Positions 22,833-34,821 of a DNA stretch of 64,000 bases are shown here, piece by piece. The stretch covers positions 13,952,501-14,016,500 of the forward strand of contig NC_061124.1 of assembly GCF_905220365.1 (NCBI RefSeq), written 5' to 3'. A model generated the notes under the pieces. It ran no database searches. It saw only the letters and a program-made list of their open reading frames with translations, and was not told the DNA's origin. The translations under genes and the position numbers were made by a program. This DNA is from Vanessa cardui (lineage: Eukaryota; Arthropoda; Insecta; Lepidoptera; Nymphalidae). The stretch's first letter is position 1; the number at the start of each line of letters is the position of its first letter.

Positions 22833-23246
22833 TCCACGTTTGAATTTAACAAAAAGAATATTGTTGTAGCTTAAGTTACTCCTTATTTATCACACCTGCC
22901 AGTGAAATTCCTGTCATTTTGAAAGGTTTTTTATAACCTATGAATTCTTCGCATTTAGTTATATTAGGTACTAGCTGTGCCCACGACCTTGGACGCGTTT
23001 GAATTTAATAAAAAAAAATATTATAGCCTAAGTTACTCCTTATTATATCAGATATCTGGCAATGAAAGTAGCGTCAAAATCGGTCCAGCCATTCCAGATA
23101 TTAACCCGAACAAACAGACAGACAAACGAAAATTATAAAAAATGTTATTTTGGTATATGTACCGTGTATACATACATATGCATTGAGTAAAAAAGGGCTA
23201 TTTTAATATTACAAACAGACACTCCAATTTTATTATATGTATAGAT
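22833..23246 (+). repeat. LINE-tail-like repeat ('ctagctgtgcccacgacctt')
   Basis: The main unit from 22929 has 'ctagctgtgcccacgacctt', 'aaaatcggtccagccattcc', 'acaaacagacagacaaacg' and an AT tail. A partial duplicate of its 'cgtttgaatttaa...ttactcctta' segment lies just upstream at 22833-22888. An inverted relative is at 30536-30815. Confidence 0.6.
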
Positions 23247-25562
23247 TTAACAACGGTTCAAGGAAATTATTGCTAGTTGGGAAAAATGTAAGTGTACTTT
23301 GGCTGAGTAATGCAGTAGATTACTATAGTTACTCGTCGTTCGCTGAACTTCGTCACATCGCAATTTTACATAAATCCTCAATAAACGAGGCCTTTGTTGG
23401 AGCTTCATGTGCCATAAAGTAAGCGTGATGAATGATGTTCATAGACAAATACAAACAGAACAATACGAACCATTTTGTTTGAATTGATTTCATATTCTCT
23501 ATGAAAAAAGTGTTGGCCACTGGCTTGGAACGAAAATGATTTAGCTATATTAATATGTAAGCAGACAATGGAATAAAGTCATAGCATTTGAGAATAATTA
23601 AATGAAAAGAAATACAATTGATATTTAAAATATTAATCTATATTTATTATACATAGAAAATGACAGAGAGAAAGAGAGGGTAAGGTCGCATCGCGTAACC
23701 CTTTATCCTCAAGTGCCAATAGAAACTGGTTAAAACCAGTTTGCTCTAGTGTGTTGGAATAATACAAAAACTCTCCTCACAATCAATACTTTATCTCTCC
23801 TGAAGTGGTTTTCGATCCTTCCAACTCGACGATTAAAGTAAGAATGACCATTTCTAGGCTTACTCCTAGTATTTAATGTTTACACGCCCCTCCTTCGACT
23901 GTAGCAACATCCGGTTTCGATCCATTTTAAAAAACAATTTAGTCAAAACCGGATGTTGACAATCAACGGAAATTGTAACAACTATTTAAATCGAATTATT
24001 TATGCTGATAATACTTTAATACATTAAAACAATAAAATATGATCATATTAAAATAAATATGCTAACAAGTGTAAGTCGGTTAAAACAACTTCAATCCAAA
24101 ATAACTGATTCTATAATAATTACAGGCTGAATTTACTAATACAAACCGATACTATAATATAAAAACGAAATTGAAAAACGACTACAGAAACATATAATGT
24201 ATACCAGTAGACGCAGCATATTTCGAAGAAGGTTTTAGTGTAGATGTTACGCGTACTTTATAGTTTCAATCGCAATAAATTTGTACTATTGTTGTGGCAC
24301 ATGTGATTTTGATGTTCTTGTCTAGCTGAACCAGCGGCTTAAACAAACACAAAACCTTACATACCGTCATCTCCCATTTTATACCCACGAGGGGTGAAAC
24401 TAAAAAGTATCCTATGTTCTTCCTCGGAACTCGAGCTTTCACGATTTAAGCGTGAAGAATAAGAACAATGTGAGAATTTCGATTTTCAAACATTAGTACA
24501 GATTTTATCTTTATTATACGATTTTGTTTTTTCTTGTAAGTAATGCCTAAAGCACTTTGAAAATAATATAAATTTTTATACCGTAATGGTAAATGGCCTA
24601 ACTTTCTTCAATGTTACCGCTCTCTACTGTCATGCGTGTGCTCGAACCGTGTACAAGATGTATTATCATAATAACAGATAATAAATAGGTATAAATTATT
24701 TAAGGAAACTACACTTTTTGATGTTTTACTTAACATTTTTTTTTAATTCTTTCAATAACGATTAACTTCGAAGTTTAAAATTTGCCGGACCTTGTGTCGG
24801 TCACATTTTTTTGAAATAAAAACTAGCGACTGAAGTCACATTATTAGCGATGCAAAGATGACAAAACTACTTTTTTGTGGGGTGAATATTGAAAATTAAA
24901 TCATTTAAATAGCAAAATATAGCAAAGCATATTTTTAATTTTTTTACTTGATGAGTTTTAAACCCTATAATTACGAATAGTTCTCCATCCGGTCCATCGT
25001 AAACTTGCACATTTTTACATTACATGGTTATTAATACAGATGACAATATATTATGATGTTTGACAAAATACGGAGAAAGCAACAAGAAATTTACATGCAC
25101 ATGCAACAGCATATAATACTTTCGATAAAGTCATCAAATTCGTTACGGTTTGCAAAGCGAAAATACAAAGAGGCGGTCACTTTTAAAAAAAAATTGCTTA
25201 AAAGCAAAAAAACGCGCTAAACGGATTTGTTTTTCCCGCGTTATTTAATTCTCTTGGGAAGTTTTAATGAGACGCCCGGTGCAAAGTTCCAGCTGAGCAT
25301 TATTTTTCTCGTTGGCTACACCTCTGTTGTGGAGCACGCTGGAAACCACAGAGGGCTAAGATTGCTTTGTAAAGTCTCAGTTAGTGTAATTTCTTCGCTT
25401 CAAAACTTTTTTTGCACTTGCTTGCTTATTTAATTTTAGCCTGACTCCTGAAAACGAACGTTGTTATTTTTAAAATTTTCTGCCAGCGAGACGTTGATAA
25501 GAGAACGCTTCTAAATTGGTAAGAGTAGTGCTACGGATTACGAGATGAATCTTGATGCTAAA
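23247..25562. other. No gene; one 13 bp-stem hairpin
   Basis: 'caacatccggttt' at 23905-23917 pairs exactly with 'aaaccggatgttg' at 23946-23958. The rest is AT-rich without conserved ORFs. Confidence 0.5.
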
Positions 25563-25797
25563 ATATTTATAAATTTGAGACAATATCACATATAGACTCT
25601 GATCCCACTGTAAGTAGGTAAAGCACTTGAGTAATGGAAAATCAGGAGTAACGTTGGTACCACAAACACCCAGACCCGAGACGACATAGAAAACTAATGA
25701 TAATCTACATCGTCTCGGCTTAGAATTGAATCCGGGACCTCGGAGTGGCGTACCCATGCAAACCGGTATACACACCAATGGACCACGGAGGTCGTCA
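25563..25797 (-). mobile_element. SINE family C, minus strand
   Basis: On the minus strand it reads 'gacgacctccgtggtccatt', then 'gaggtcccggattcaattct' (B box mutated by two bases), then the body to 'gatattgtctcaaa'. Promoter boxes are decayed relative to the 1439 copy. Confidence 0.8.
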
Positions 25798-26393
25798 AAG
25801 TTTATGACTTTAATATTATGACAGCTGTCACCTTGACATCTGGTGTCAATCGAATCACAAGTTCTTCAACGTCGACAAAATATGCTGTTAAATTCGCGTC
25901 ATGAGCGCGAAATATTCGGTCCCTTAAAAAATAATTTGTACTCTACTTAACTTTTGCACAGCTACGTTCTTTATCGATAACATCTGTAAAAAAGTCTCAA
26001 CATTGTTATGTGTGGATTTTATTAAGCAAATGGCAAGAAGGACCAAAAAAAATGTTGCTATATAAAATTCACAATTCATTTGTTTTCCATTTAATTTAGT
26101 CAGGTATTTCAAATGTCGACATTATCTGACGCTGACACGAATACATATATACAAAGTCCTAGATATTACGTCATATACATGAATCTAATCTTCCGTTGGT
26201 GCTTCCTGATTCCCGTCAGAGGGTATAATATTTCAGTCAGTTTGGGACATAATTAATTATTTATTTACATAATTTACTATGCGATCCATCTCACCTATTA
26301 AACTGCCAACGCACACCTGCACACAGTTTATGCACACATATGTATGTAAATTCTGTAGCTGAGCTTAAAATATTCGAAATCATTATTATACGA
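25798..26393. other. No recognisable feature
   Basis: AT-rich spacer. The 62-codon minus ORF has no motif. Confidence 0.4.
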
Positions 26394-26700
26394 TAAAGTA
26401 AAGTAAAGTAACAGCCTGTAAACTTCCCACTGCTGGTCTAAGGCCTCCTCTCCCATTAAGGAGAGGGTTTGGAACATATTCCACCACGCTGTTCCAAAGC
26501 GGGTTGGAATGCACATGTGGAAAAATTTCAATGAAATTAGAGTCATTCAGGTTTCCTCACAATGTTTTCCTTCGCCGCCGAGCACGAGATGAATTATAGA
26601 CACAAATTAAGCACATATATATAGTGGTGCTTGTCTGGGTTTGGACCCGAAATCTTCGGTTAAAATGCATGCGTTCGAACCACTGGGCCATCTCAGCTCT
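26394..26700 (-). mobile_element. SINE family A, ACTTT-tail type
   Basis: The minus strand reads 'agagctgagatggcccagtg' to 'gcctgtaaacttcccac' antisense and a 'ttactttactttact' tail. The B-box region 'gggtccaaacccag' is close to the best copies. Confidence 0.85.
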
Positions 26701-27084
26701 GTTATACCATATTGAATTAGATATATTTTTTCATTTAACGGTGACATTCCAATTTTGAAAGTGAAACGTGTGCTTACCAACCGTCACTGTGTCGTTCCTG
26801 AAGAACAATGTTATACAGTATAATGTTAGATTAAAATTCATTGCTATAAATTATAACGGAGTGTCGTTGGTGACAGATAAGCGTCATCCTATCTCAACCC
26901 GTGAGTGTCGGAAATGAAAATTTGACGTCGGACAAGCGGGTGGAAAAATCGACTTAATCCTCACAATCTGATTATAAAACACACTGCACTGAAGTTTAAG
27001 TGGAAAAAAGGTCACAAGTCAAATATTAATGAAACAAATAAAATTTTAAGTTTTCTCACATCTTTTACTTGATGATAAGGCTTT
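26701..27084. other. No recognisable feature
   Basis: Spacer without repeat signature. Confidence 0.4.
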
Positions 27085-27330
27085 ATATAGCGGGTGTTAC
27101 CTGGGTAGTAACACCCGTGCATCAGACATTCTTCAGCCTAACAGCACTACACAGTATTGTTGTGTTCCGAGTTGAACAATGAGTGAACCAGTGTAACCAC
27201 AGACACAAAGAACATAACTTCTTCTTCCCAAGGTTGTCGACATATTATCGATGTAAGGAATGGTTTTTATTTATTCAGGACCAATGTCCATTGGTAATGG
27301 TAACTTACCAAAAGGCACATTCACTTGAAT
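27085..27330 (+). mobile_element. SINE family B, degraded
   Basis: 'cctgggtagtaacacccgtg', 'acacagtattgttgtgttcc' and 'cgatgtaaggaatggttttt' keep family order. The head is truncated. Confidence 0.65.
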
Positions 27331-27630
27331 CACGTATTCAATAGATTTATGAAAAAAATAAAGTTAAACTTTACCGTAAACATATACAACTTTAATGAAA
27401 CACGTGCAAATTAATTAAAACCGTCTCATATTTACAGTGAAACTTTGCGAAAAAAACGAACGTAAAATGCCTTGAATAACCTTTTAATAAATCCCCTTGA
27501 AAAGTCGAACGAGGTGGAGAGCTTAATTGTGAAAGTTTACGAGTACTCGTTTATCGGGAAATATTATCGTGTATTAAAATGTTTTCTTGAATTATTTATA
27601 CCTTGAGATTATATTTTTCATAACATAGCA

Positions 27631-27913
27631 CACTTGGTGGTAGGGCTTTGTCCAAGCACCTCTGGGTAGGTAGCACCCACTCATCAGTTATTCTACCGCC
27701 AAATAACAGTACTCAGTATTCTTATGTTCCGGTTTGAAGGGTGAGTGAGCCAGTGTAAATACAGGCACAAGGGACATAAGATCTTAGTTCCCAAGGTTGG
27801 TGGCACATTGACGATGTAAGGAATAATTAAAATTTCTTACAGCTTCATTGTCTATGGGTGAAGGTGACCATCAGGTGGCCCATATGCTCGTCCGCCAACC
27901 TATACCATAAAAA
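27631..27913 (+). mobile_element. SINE family B, nearly full length
   Basis: It runs from 'cttggtggtagggctttgtc' to 'gctcgtccgccaacctatac' with a short A-rich end, one of the cleanest copies here. It follows a degraded copy in the same orientation by 300 bp. Confidence 0.85.
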
Positions 27914-27983
27914 TAAGCTTGGTAGAGGAATGGTCAATATGATGGTGAGTGATCACATCATGGCACAAACTATAGATCAGCTA

Positions 27984-28062
27984 TGGTTACACTGACTCGC
28001 TCACATTGTATTGTTTACGGTACCGGTACCTACTCAAAAGGGCTTGCACAAAGAACCATTAC
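27984..28062 (-). mobile_element. SINE family B fragment, minus strand
   Basis: Antisense blocks 'ggttacactgactcgctcac' and 'ggtacctactcaaaagggct' belong to the head half of family B, with an internal deletion. Confidence 0.5.
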
Positions 28063-28228
28063 CATCAACTAAAATTGTATTTCTACTTAATGCTTATATT
28101 TACGTGCATTTAATTTTACACGTGTCTCAATTTCAGAACAAGAGAAATAGTGGATGAATTGTAATAATATATATAATATAAAGATTCGAAAAAGCCGTAA
28201 AAGAGATTTCATGTGTACATTTTACAAT

Positions 28229-28405
28229 TTATAATGAATCTCGTTCTCGGCGGTACAGTAAAACATTGTAAGTAAATTTGCATATGTCAAACGAAATCTG
28301 GTTATATTCTCAGCAAAGATTGTGTAAGAAGCTTCAAAACTTCTTCTTAAGATATTAAGGGACCTTTGCCCAGTACTGAGATATTCATAATTACTTCATT
28401 TAATC
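28229..28405 (+). mobile_element. SINE family A, very degraded 3' half
   Basis: 'aatgaatctcgttctcggcg', 'aaaacattgtaagtaaattt' and 'gggacctttgcccagtact' follow the family A body. The tRNA-like head is absent. Confidence 0.5.
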
Positions 28406-29082
28406 GTGTAAAATAGTAATTTGAAAGCGCTTATGGTGCTTGATTTTTAAATCAAGATTTTAAAATTAAATTGACATAGCAAAGTAGAGAGAACGTTGGC
28501 AAAATTAAGCGGAAAATTATGTGTCAAAACCGGTTTGAATTTTAATTACAGTATAAAAACTTTTAACACGAGTTATTTCAATAATCCATGAAGAAAAATT
28601 GTGGTGTGCATTAAGAAATGTAAACTTATTTATATTTTTATGCTATCTGTATTCTTCCATTAGTCACCTAATGCACACTGAGATATTTTGTAAACACGAG
28701 CGTCACTCACACTAATGTAAGACAATAATTTACCGTGGAGGCTGCTTCGTGAGTGAACAAATCTATACTTAGTTATTAATAGATAATAATGTTCATTTAT
28801 AGGCTTTTTTTCATTGTTCCTCTCTTTCTCCCCGTCTTTATCTATAAAATACGGTTTAATACAAAATTATTTAAGCTTATTTATTTATGTAATTGGTATC
28901 TTAAATAACAATTATATTTTTTTGGCATTTATTTGAAACCTTTGTTCATTATATATATTATATAATACATAATATACAGCGAAAACAACTCCACACAATC
29001 GTGTGCCAGACACCTTTCGTTTTTTTTAATGTGAAGGACAAATCAAAACAAATTTCTTTATGTAATATAAGCATTAAACTTA
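28406..29082. other. No recognisable feature
   Basis: AT-rich. No conserved ORF or SINE block. Confidence 0.4.
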
Positions 29083-29424
29083 TTTATTGACTGAGCTGAG
29101 ATGGCCCAGTGGTTAGAACGCTTGCATTATAACCGATGATTGCGGGTGCAAACCCAGGCAAGCACCACTATATATATAATATTATATTAATTTATATTTA
29201 TAATTCATCTCGTGCTGCTCGGCGGCGAAGGAAAACATCGTGAGGAAACCTGCATGTGTCTAATTTCGTCTAAATTCTGCCACATGTGCATTTCACCAAC
29301 CCGCATTGGAACAGCGTGGTGGAATATGTTCCAAACCCTCTCCTTAATGGAAGAGGAGGCCTTATCTCAGCAGTGGGAACTATACAGGCTGTTACTTTAC
29401 TTTTCTTTTTACTTTATTGACTGA
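29083..29424 (+). mobile_element. SINE family A with 12 bp target-site duplication
   Basis: 'tttattgactga' at 29083-29094 is repeated exactly at 29413-29424. Between them is a near-complete family A SINE: the A-box region 'tggcccagtggttagaacgc', 'gggtgcaaacccaggc' as B box, and a 'gttactttacttttctttt' tail. The 70-codon ORF inside is SINE sequence. Confidence 0.9.
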
Positions 29425-30224
29425 CAAGGGACCTGAGAAGAACCGGCGAATGAGAGTCAGAACATTTTTTTTACAAATATATAATTTGAAAAGGAATAAT
29501 TGGATTTTTATTCCCCAAGTATGTTATCAACCATAAATTCACTAATTTAGTTTTGTCCAACTGGGTGTGTCCCACAATACATCACTTTTTATTATTATTA
29601 TTATTAATCTAGAATCCTCTACTTGTCTTTCTGAGAGCACTAATCTAGATAATCATGATCTAATTCTGTCTGACAGTCTTGACGGATGATAGATTTGTTT
29701 TCATTATTACATAATTATGGTCGTCATATTTACTTTGTATACAATCATACATGTATTGGTTCTTAGCTAATTAAGTTTTACTAGTAATTATAACGATAAT
29801 TAGACGTCAACTTAAATGAAATTCACTTTAAGAGTATGATTACTTATGTGACGAAGCATTTTTTAACTTATCTTAATATAGTTGTTATATGATGATCCAA
29901 AAGTGCTTGTAATAGCCTCTTTGAATGAAGTATATTTTGATTTTGACAAAATGTAATCACGTAATTGAAAACATATTCGATATGTTTATGTGAATTTTTG
30001 TGAAAATTTTATTTTATAGCATACGTATTAGACGGGTCAATGCTACTGTTGGTTGTCCCCACAGGATACAGACAGTAGCGCCATACATTTTTTAACCGTC
30101 AAATCGCCGCTAATCTTTGAATTACATTAAGATTATATGTTTCTTGTATCTGTAGATACCATATATAATTCAATCGACCTAAACATCTGTTCATTACAAT
30201 ACCCATTGCAGATTGTCAAAATAA
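29425..30224. other. Spacer with (ATT)n and a LINE tail scrap
   Basis: (ATT)n runs at 29591-29606. At 29891-29947 'ccaaaagtgcttgtaatag' and 'tgaagtatattttgattttg' match the 3' tail type seen at 34461 and 61834. 'gagaagaaccggcga' near 29434 is a possible antisense piece of the same tail. Confidence 0.5.
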
Positions 30225-30285
30225 TTCGTGACGAGATGGTATATACTTAGAGGGGTTTGCACAAATTCCTACCACCAAGTTTGTA
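30225..30285 (-). mobile_element. SINE family B head fragment, minus strand
   Basis: 'gggtttgcacaaattcctac' and 'caccaagt' are the antisense of the family B head. The remainder is missing. Confidence 0.5.
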
Positions 30286-30535
30286 CATTGGAAGTAGACC
30301 AAAGTAAAGTATGATAGTCTAGTTGGATAGGAAACCCGGAATACGTCCGCTGGCTTGTGTTTCAGCAGCCCGACTAGGTTGATACCATCACTCATCAGAT
30401 ATAGACTACACACAGACACCAAACAGCGATTCTTATCCAAATGATATGTTCTTAAGTACTCATGTGTCAAAGGGCGAGTGAGGCGGAAAGTACAAAGTAG
30501 CATCTCAACAGACATGCAGAACTTTAACTTATACA

Positions 30536-30815
30536 TATAATAAAATTGGAGTATCTATCTGTTTACACGGTAGGTACCTACATATAACAAAATAACATTT
30601 TTTACAATTTTTGTCTGTCTATCTGTCTGTTTGTTCCGGCTAATCTCTGGAACGTCTGGACCGATTTTGACGCGACTTTCATAGCCAGATATCTGATATA
30701 ATAAGGAGTAACTTAGGCTATAATAAAATATTTTTTATTAAATTCAAACGCGTACAAGGTCGTGGGCACAGCTAGTGCGAATTGAATGCGAAGAATTCAT
30801 AGGTTATAAAAATAA
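30536..30815 (-). repeat. LINE-tail-like repeat, inverted relative of 22.9 kb copy
   Basis: On the minus strand it reproduces 'ctagctgtgcccacgacctt', 'aaaatcggtccagacgttcc' and the 'acagacagatagacag' end of the 22929-23246 repeat. Homology also extends into 'cctatgaattcttcgcatt' upstream of that start. Confidence 0.65.
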
Positions 30816-31688
30816 TGCTCCAAAGTTTTGCACGAAAAATCTGAAATTGTTTGAATTTCAGCCGATTTGTGCTTTCGACATTTTTCATTATAACTTGTCA
30901 GCGTCGTAAAGCATTCCTGCCTTATTTTTAATTTAAACCAATATTGTGTTATGAATTTATGATATTTCAGGTTAATTTACTAACGTTTTTAGTAAAATTG
31001 GTTTGATATATTTACTAATTATTATTTCAAAATAGCAAAATATTTTGATCTCTTTACTGTGCCATTTTTTTTATTATGTAGATAGGCAGAATATACAAAC
31101 AGATGTTTGTAGATGTTGGCGCTGTGAGAAAAGTTAACAAATATATACCACCAATATTAACAGTAACACCACCAATAACAGTAGGTCTGATGACTCACTC
31201 ACCTTTCAAACTAAAATCAAAATCAAAGTCAAAAATCTTGATTCAGTATAAAGGAAAATCTACAAAAAGAAAAGAAAGAATTTCAGCAGGATATATTTTT
31301 TAGCTTCATGTTCTCCATAGATTTTATGTTTTCATGTACAATAATAATACACATACTTTACGTTATCTGAAGCACGATAATACCGAGTATTTCTATTTAG
31401 TAGTACAATAAATTATTATATATAATTGGTACCCTTCCTAAAGAGGCAAAATAAGGAAGATTTCAATGAAATATTTAGCTACCAATAAATTATTCAATCT
31501 TTGAGGTTATGTTACAAACGACTAAAGCAAATTTGGTTTTAACGCCACGCTGGACGTGGGACCTTAATTTTAATACATATAGTTTCCATTAATGCATTTA
31601 TAAATATGATACTGCTCTGTTTTTCTATCAGTATCTAAGGTAACTTTTGTAAGCCATGCAACGGATTAATGCGGATTTCATTTACATA
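30816..31688. other. No recognisable feature
   Basis: The 66-codon ORF at 31103 is lysine- and serine-rich and lacks any known motif. Confidence 0.4.
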
Positions 31689-32003
31689 AACATCAACAAA
31701 GCGTCGAGATGGCCCAGTGGTTAGAACGCGTGCATCTTAACCGATAATTGCAGGTTCAAACTCAGGCAAGCACCGCTGATTCATGTGCTTAATTTATCTT
31801 TATAATTCATCTCGTGCTCAGCGGTGCAGGAAAACATCGTGAGACAAATTTCACAGAAATTCTGTCAAATGTGTATTCCACCAACCCGCATTGGAACAGC
31901 GTGGTGAAATATGTTCCAAACCTCCTCCTCAAAGGTAGAGGAGGCCTTTAGCCCAGCAGTGGGAATTTGCAGGCTGTTGTTGTTGTTGTTGTGAACATCA
32001 ACA
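31689..32003 (+). mobile_element. SINE family A, GTT-tail type, 12 bp duplication
   Basis: 'aacatcaacaaa' is repeated exactly at 31689-31700 and 31992-32003. The SINE between them has clear A and B box regions ('tggcccagtggttagaacgc', 'aggttcaaactcagg') and ends in (GTT)n instead of the ACTTT repeats of other copies. Confidence 0.9.
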
Positions 32004-32027
32004 AACGAGGAAAATTTCTGTGTATAA

Positions 32028-32348
32028 TTTATTGGTGGAAGGGCTTTGTGCAAGCTCGCCTGGGTAGGTACCACCCACTCCTCAGATATTCTACAGCTAA
32101 ACAACAGTATGCAATATTGTTATGTTCTGGTTTGAAGGCTGAGTGAGCCAGTGTAACTACGGGCACAAGGGACATAGCATCTTAGTTCCTAAGGAATAGC
32201 ATCGTAGTTCCTAAGGTTGGTGGCGCATTGACGATGTAAGGAATGGTTAATATTTCTTACAGCGTCATTGTCTATGGATGATGGTGACCAGTTACCATCA
32301 GGTGGCCCATATATTCGTCCGCCATCCTTTTACATTAAAAAAAATACT
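32028..32348 (+). mobile_element. SINE family B with internal 22 bp duplication
   Basis: Full block order from 'ttggtggaagggctttgtgc' to a poly-A end. The segment around 'atagcatcttagttcctaag' (32174-32195) is repeated in tandem at 32196-32216, unlike any other copy in the window. Confidence 0.85.
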
Positions 32349-32570
32349 AGCGACCTAAAAAAACCGCATCGAAATCTGTTGCGTAATTTCAAAGACCTAA
32401 GCATACATACGGACAGCCAGCGTAGGTGACTTTGTTTTATACTATATAATGATGATTTTATCATTAGTCAGTAAAAATGGACATTTAATACAAATCAAAG
32501 GAACCGTGGACGCTAATTTTTTTCTCAATAAATTGTATCCGTGCGAAGCCAGGGCGGATCACTAGTATAC
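32349..32570 (+). repeat. Repeat R, two adjacent pieces
   Basis: At 32357-32450 the signature 'accgcatcgaaatctgttgc' runs to 'tttgttttatactatat'. The end at 32535-32570 ('gtgcgaagccagggcggatc') is the antisense start of a second copy, so the two pieces face each other. Confidence 0.6.
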
Positions 32571-32783
32571 TAATATTTATATATGAGTACTTTGAGTGCT
32601 CAATCTCTCAGTCATACTGGCTTATGTGAATACGAAAGCGGTATATAATTATATTTATTTATCACAAGTGTATGATGTTAGAGAATAGTGCGTGCCTTGA
32701 CTATATGATTACTAGTCAGAGAGCTAGTTACTATTCAATAATTTAAATATATATATAATAATTTATTTAATAATAAACGAAAT

Positions 32784-33030
32784 TAGCCAAGATGATGCAC
32801 TCTTTAGAAAGCGTCAATCTTAACCGGCACTGTTTTATCCCAGAAAACGAGTTTCCATTTGCTTCAAGCAGGAAAAGATCGTTATGAAACCTGTACACGT
32901 CTAATTTCAATAAAACTCTACTATATGTGTCCCCAATTGTTCTAGCATGGTGGTATGAACTCTAAACCTTCTCCTCAGAGGGGGAGGAAGCTTTAACCCT
33001 AAAGTATATTTATAGCATGTTACTTCATAA
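32784..33030 (+). mobile_element. SINE family A, degraded
   Basis: 'agccaagatgatgcactctt', 'cttaaccgg', 'cacgtctaatttcaataaaa' and 'aaaccttctcctcagag' keep family order with many substitutions. Confidence 0.6.
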
Positions 33031-33528
33031 AACTAAAAATTATCATATACTATTTTAGTATAACCGTGCAAAGGCTGATTAATCTCTCATCTTAAGAGTT
33101 ATCTTTTGCTTAAATTCAGAAAATCGTACACTGATTTTAATAACGATATTTTATAAACGAATTATTTTTCAAAAGAAACATTTAAACAGCAATGAAGCAG
33201 TATTTATTAATCTATTTATAAAAAGGACCGAGCTCTTAGACTATCGTATCTTTATCTTGATATCATACCCATTAATCTTGCTATGCGTGCAATGGTTTCC
33301 CTGACTGCTATAATTCTTAATATAACTTAGCAGAATCCGCGGCTTTGCAAGCAAGAATATGACGGAAATCCGGATTATCCCCCTACTCAGAGAAAGTGGC
33401 CAAGGGGCCTTGCATAGGGGGACGCTAAATGGACGCTATATGGGCAGGCCAAAAATTTGCAAATAAGGTTTTAAATTAAAACTCATCGATTCTGCAATAT
33501 TTGAAGCCAAATATATATTAAACGACAT
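33031..33528. other. No recognisable feature
   Basis: Slightly less AT-rich patch at 33330-33440 without a recognisable gene. Confidence 0.4.
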
Positions 33529-33634
33529 TAACACCCTGTAAATTTCCCACTGCTGGACTAAGGCCACCTCTCCCATTAAGGAGAGGGTTGCTTGCCTAGG
33601 TTTGAACCCGAAATCATCGATAAAGATGCACGTA
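33529..33634 (-). mobile_element. SINE family A, internally deleted
   Basis: The 3' block 'tgtaaatttcccactgctgg' and 'ctcccattaaggagagggtt' join directly to the 5' block 'gcttgcctaggtttgaaccc', losing roughly 190 bp of the body. Confidence 0.7.
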
Positions 33635-33895
33635 GATTAAGTGAGAAATTATTAAATAACTAAATTATTATAAAAAGGTTTACATTATTTATTATATGCT
33701 TTAATTAATTGTGTAATAATAATAATTAGATTTAAAGTATATTTTGAATTTTATTGGTACTTGATATTTAATAAGAGGGTACTTTGACTTTTCTGTGAAT
33801 CACGTGATTTGTAGTGAGGTTAATATAAGTGAGGGAAGCTCCTAATACAGGACTCTTTTCCGTGGACCAGCGAGGTGTTGACTATTAAGGTACGA

Positions 33896-34210
33896 TATAA
33901 CTTTGAGCGAGATGGCCCAGTGGTTAGAACGCGTGCATCTTAACCGATGATTGCGGGTTCAAACCCAGGCAAGCACCGCTGATTCTTGTGCTTAATTTGT
34001 CTCTATAATTCATCTCGTGCTCAGCGGTTAAGGAAAACATCGTGAGGAAACCTGCATGTGACAAATTTCATAGAAATAACTGCCACATGTGTATTCCACC
34101 AACCCGCATTGGAACAGCGTGGTGGAAAATGTTCCAAACCTTCTCCTCAAAGGGAGATGAGGCCTTTAGCCCGGCAGTGGAAATTTACAGGCTGTTGTTG
34201 TATAACTTTG
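33896..34210 (+). mobile_element. SINE family A, GTT-tail type, 10 bp duplication
   Basis: 'tataactttg' occurs at 33896-33905 and 34201-34210. The SINE between has a near-ideal head, 'tggcccagtggttagaacgc' and 'gggttcaaacccaggc', and ends 'ggctgttgttg'. It is one of the youngest-looking copies. Confidence 0.9.
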
Positions 34211-34460
34211 CGTTAAATTATAACTGTTATTGTTGTAAAATTATTGATAAATATAAAATGTATGAATTGTTTATTGTAATGAAATTGCAATTATCAAGAT
34301 AAAAAGTTAGTTTTGTGGTATTTAGTTCGGATATAAATATTAAATAAAATAATAATATATTTCTACAGATGCTATAATGATTAAATAAATTACAGTTGAA
34401 TAAATGAATATATATTAAATTGTAATCAACTAACATGATTGTATTTTTAAATATTGAAAA

Positions 34461-34602
34461 GAGTAACTACTGAATTTCTTGCCGATTCTTCTCGGTATAA
34501 TCTACTTTCCGAACCGATGGTAGCTTACTTAAATAAATTGCTAAATGACGATTCAAAGTGCTTTTAAAAGGGTACTTGAATAAAGTATATTATTGATTTT
34601 GA
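34461..34602 (+). repeat. LINE 3' tail relic
   Basis: 'cttgccgattcttctcggta', 'ccgaaccgatggtag' and 'cttgaataaagtatat' ending 'tgattttga' match in order the 3' UTR of the LINE relic at 57057-57276. No coding sequence remains. Confidence 0.65.
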
Positions 34603-34730
34603 AATATATTTCCTTATTCATATCATCTTTTATTGCCTTAAACCTTAAAATATTATGAAATAATAAAGAAATAGATGTTATTTTTCACTTATCCTGATAT
34701 AATTCATTAACAATAATATAAATATCTAAC

Positions 34731-34764
34731 ACACGCGTTCTAACCATTGGGCCATCTCGGCTCA
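34731..34764 (-). mobile_element. SINE family A head-only fragment
   Basis: Only the first ~34 bp of the SINE remain ('gagccgagatggcccaatgg' on the minus strand). The rest is absent, an unusual truncation for a SINE, which normally loses its 5' end. Confidence 0.6.
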
Positions 34765-34821
34765 TAATATACCGGATGGATTAATGCAATAGTCTTAGAT
34801 ACACCGTCATAAGTTATTATG

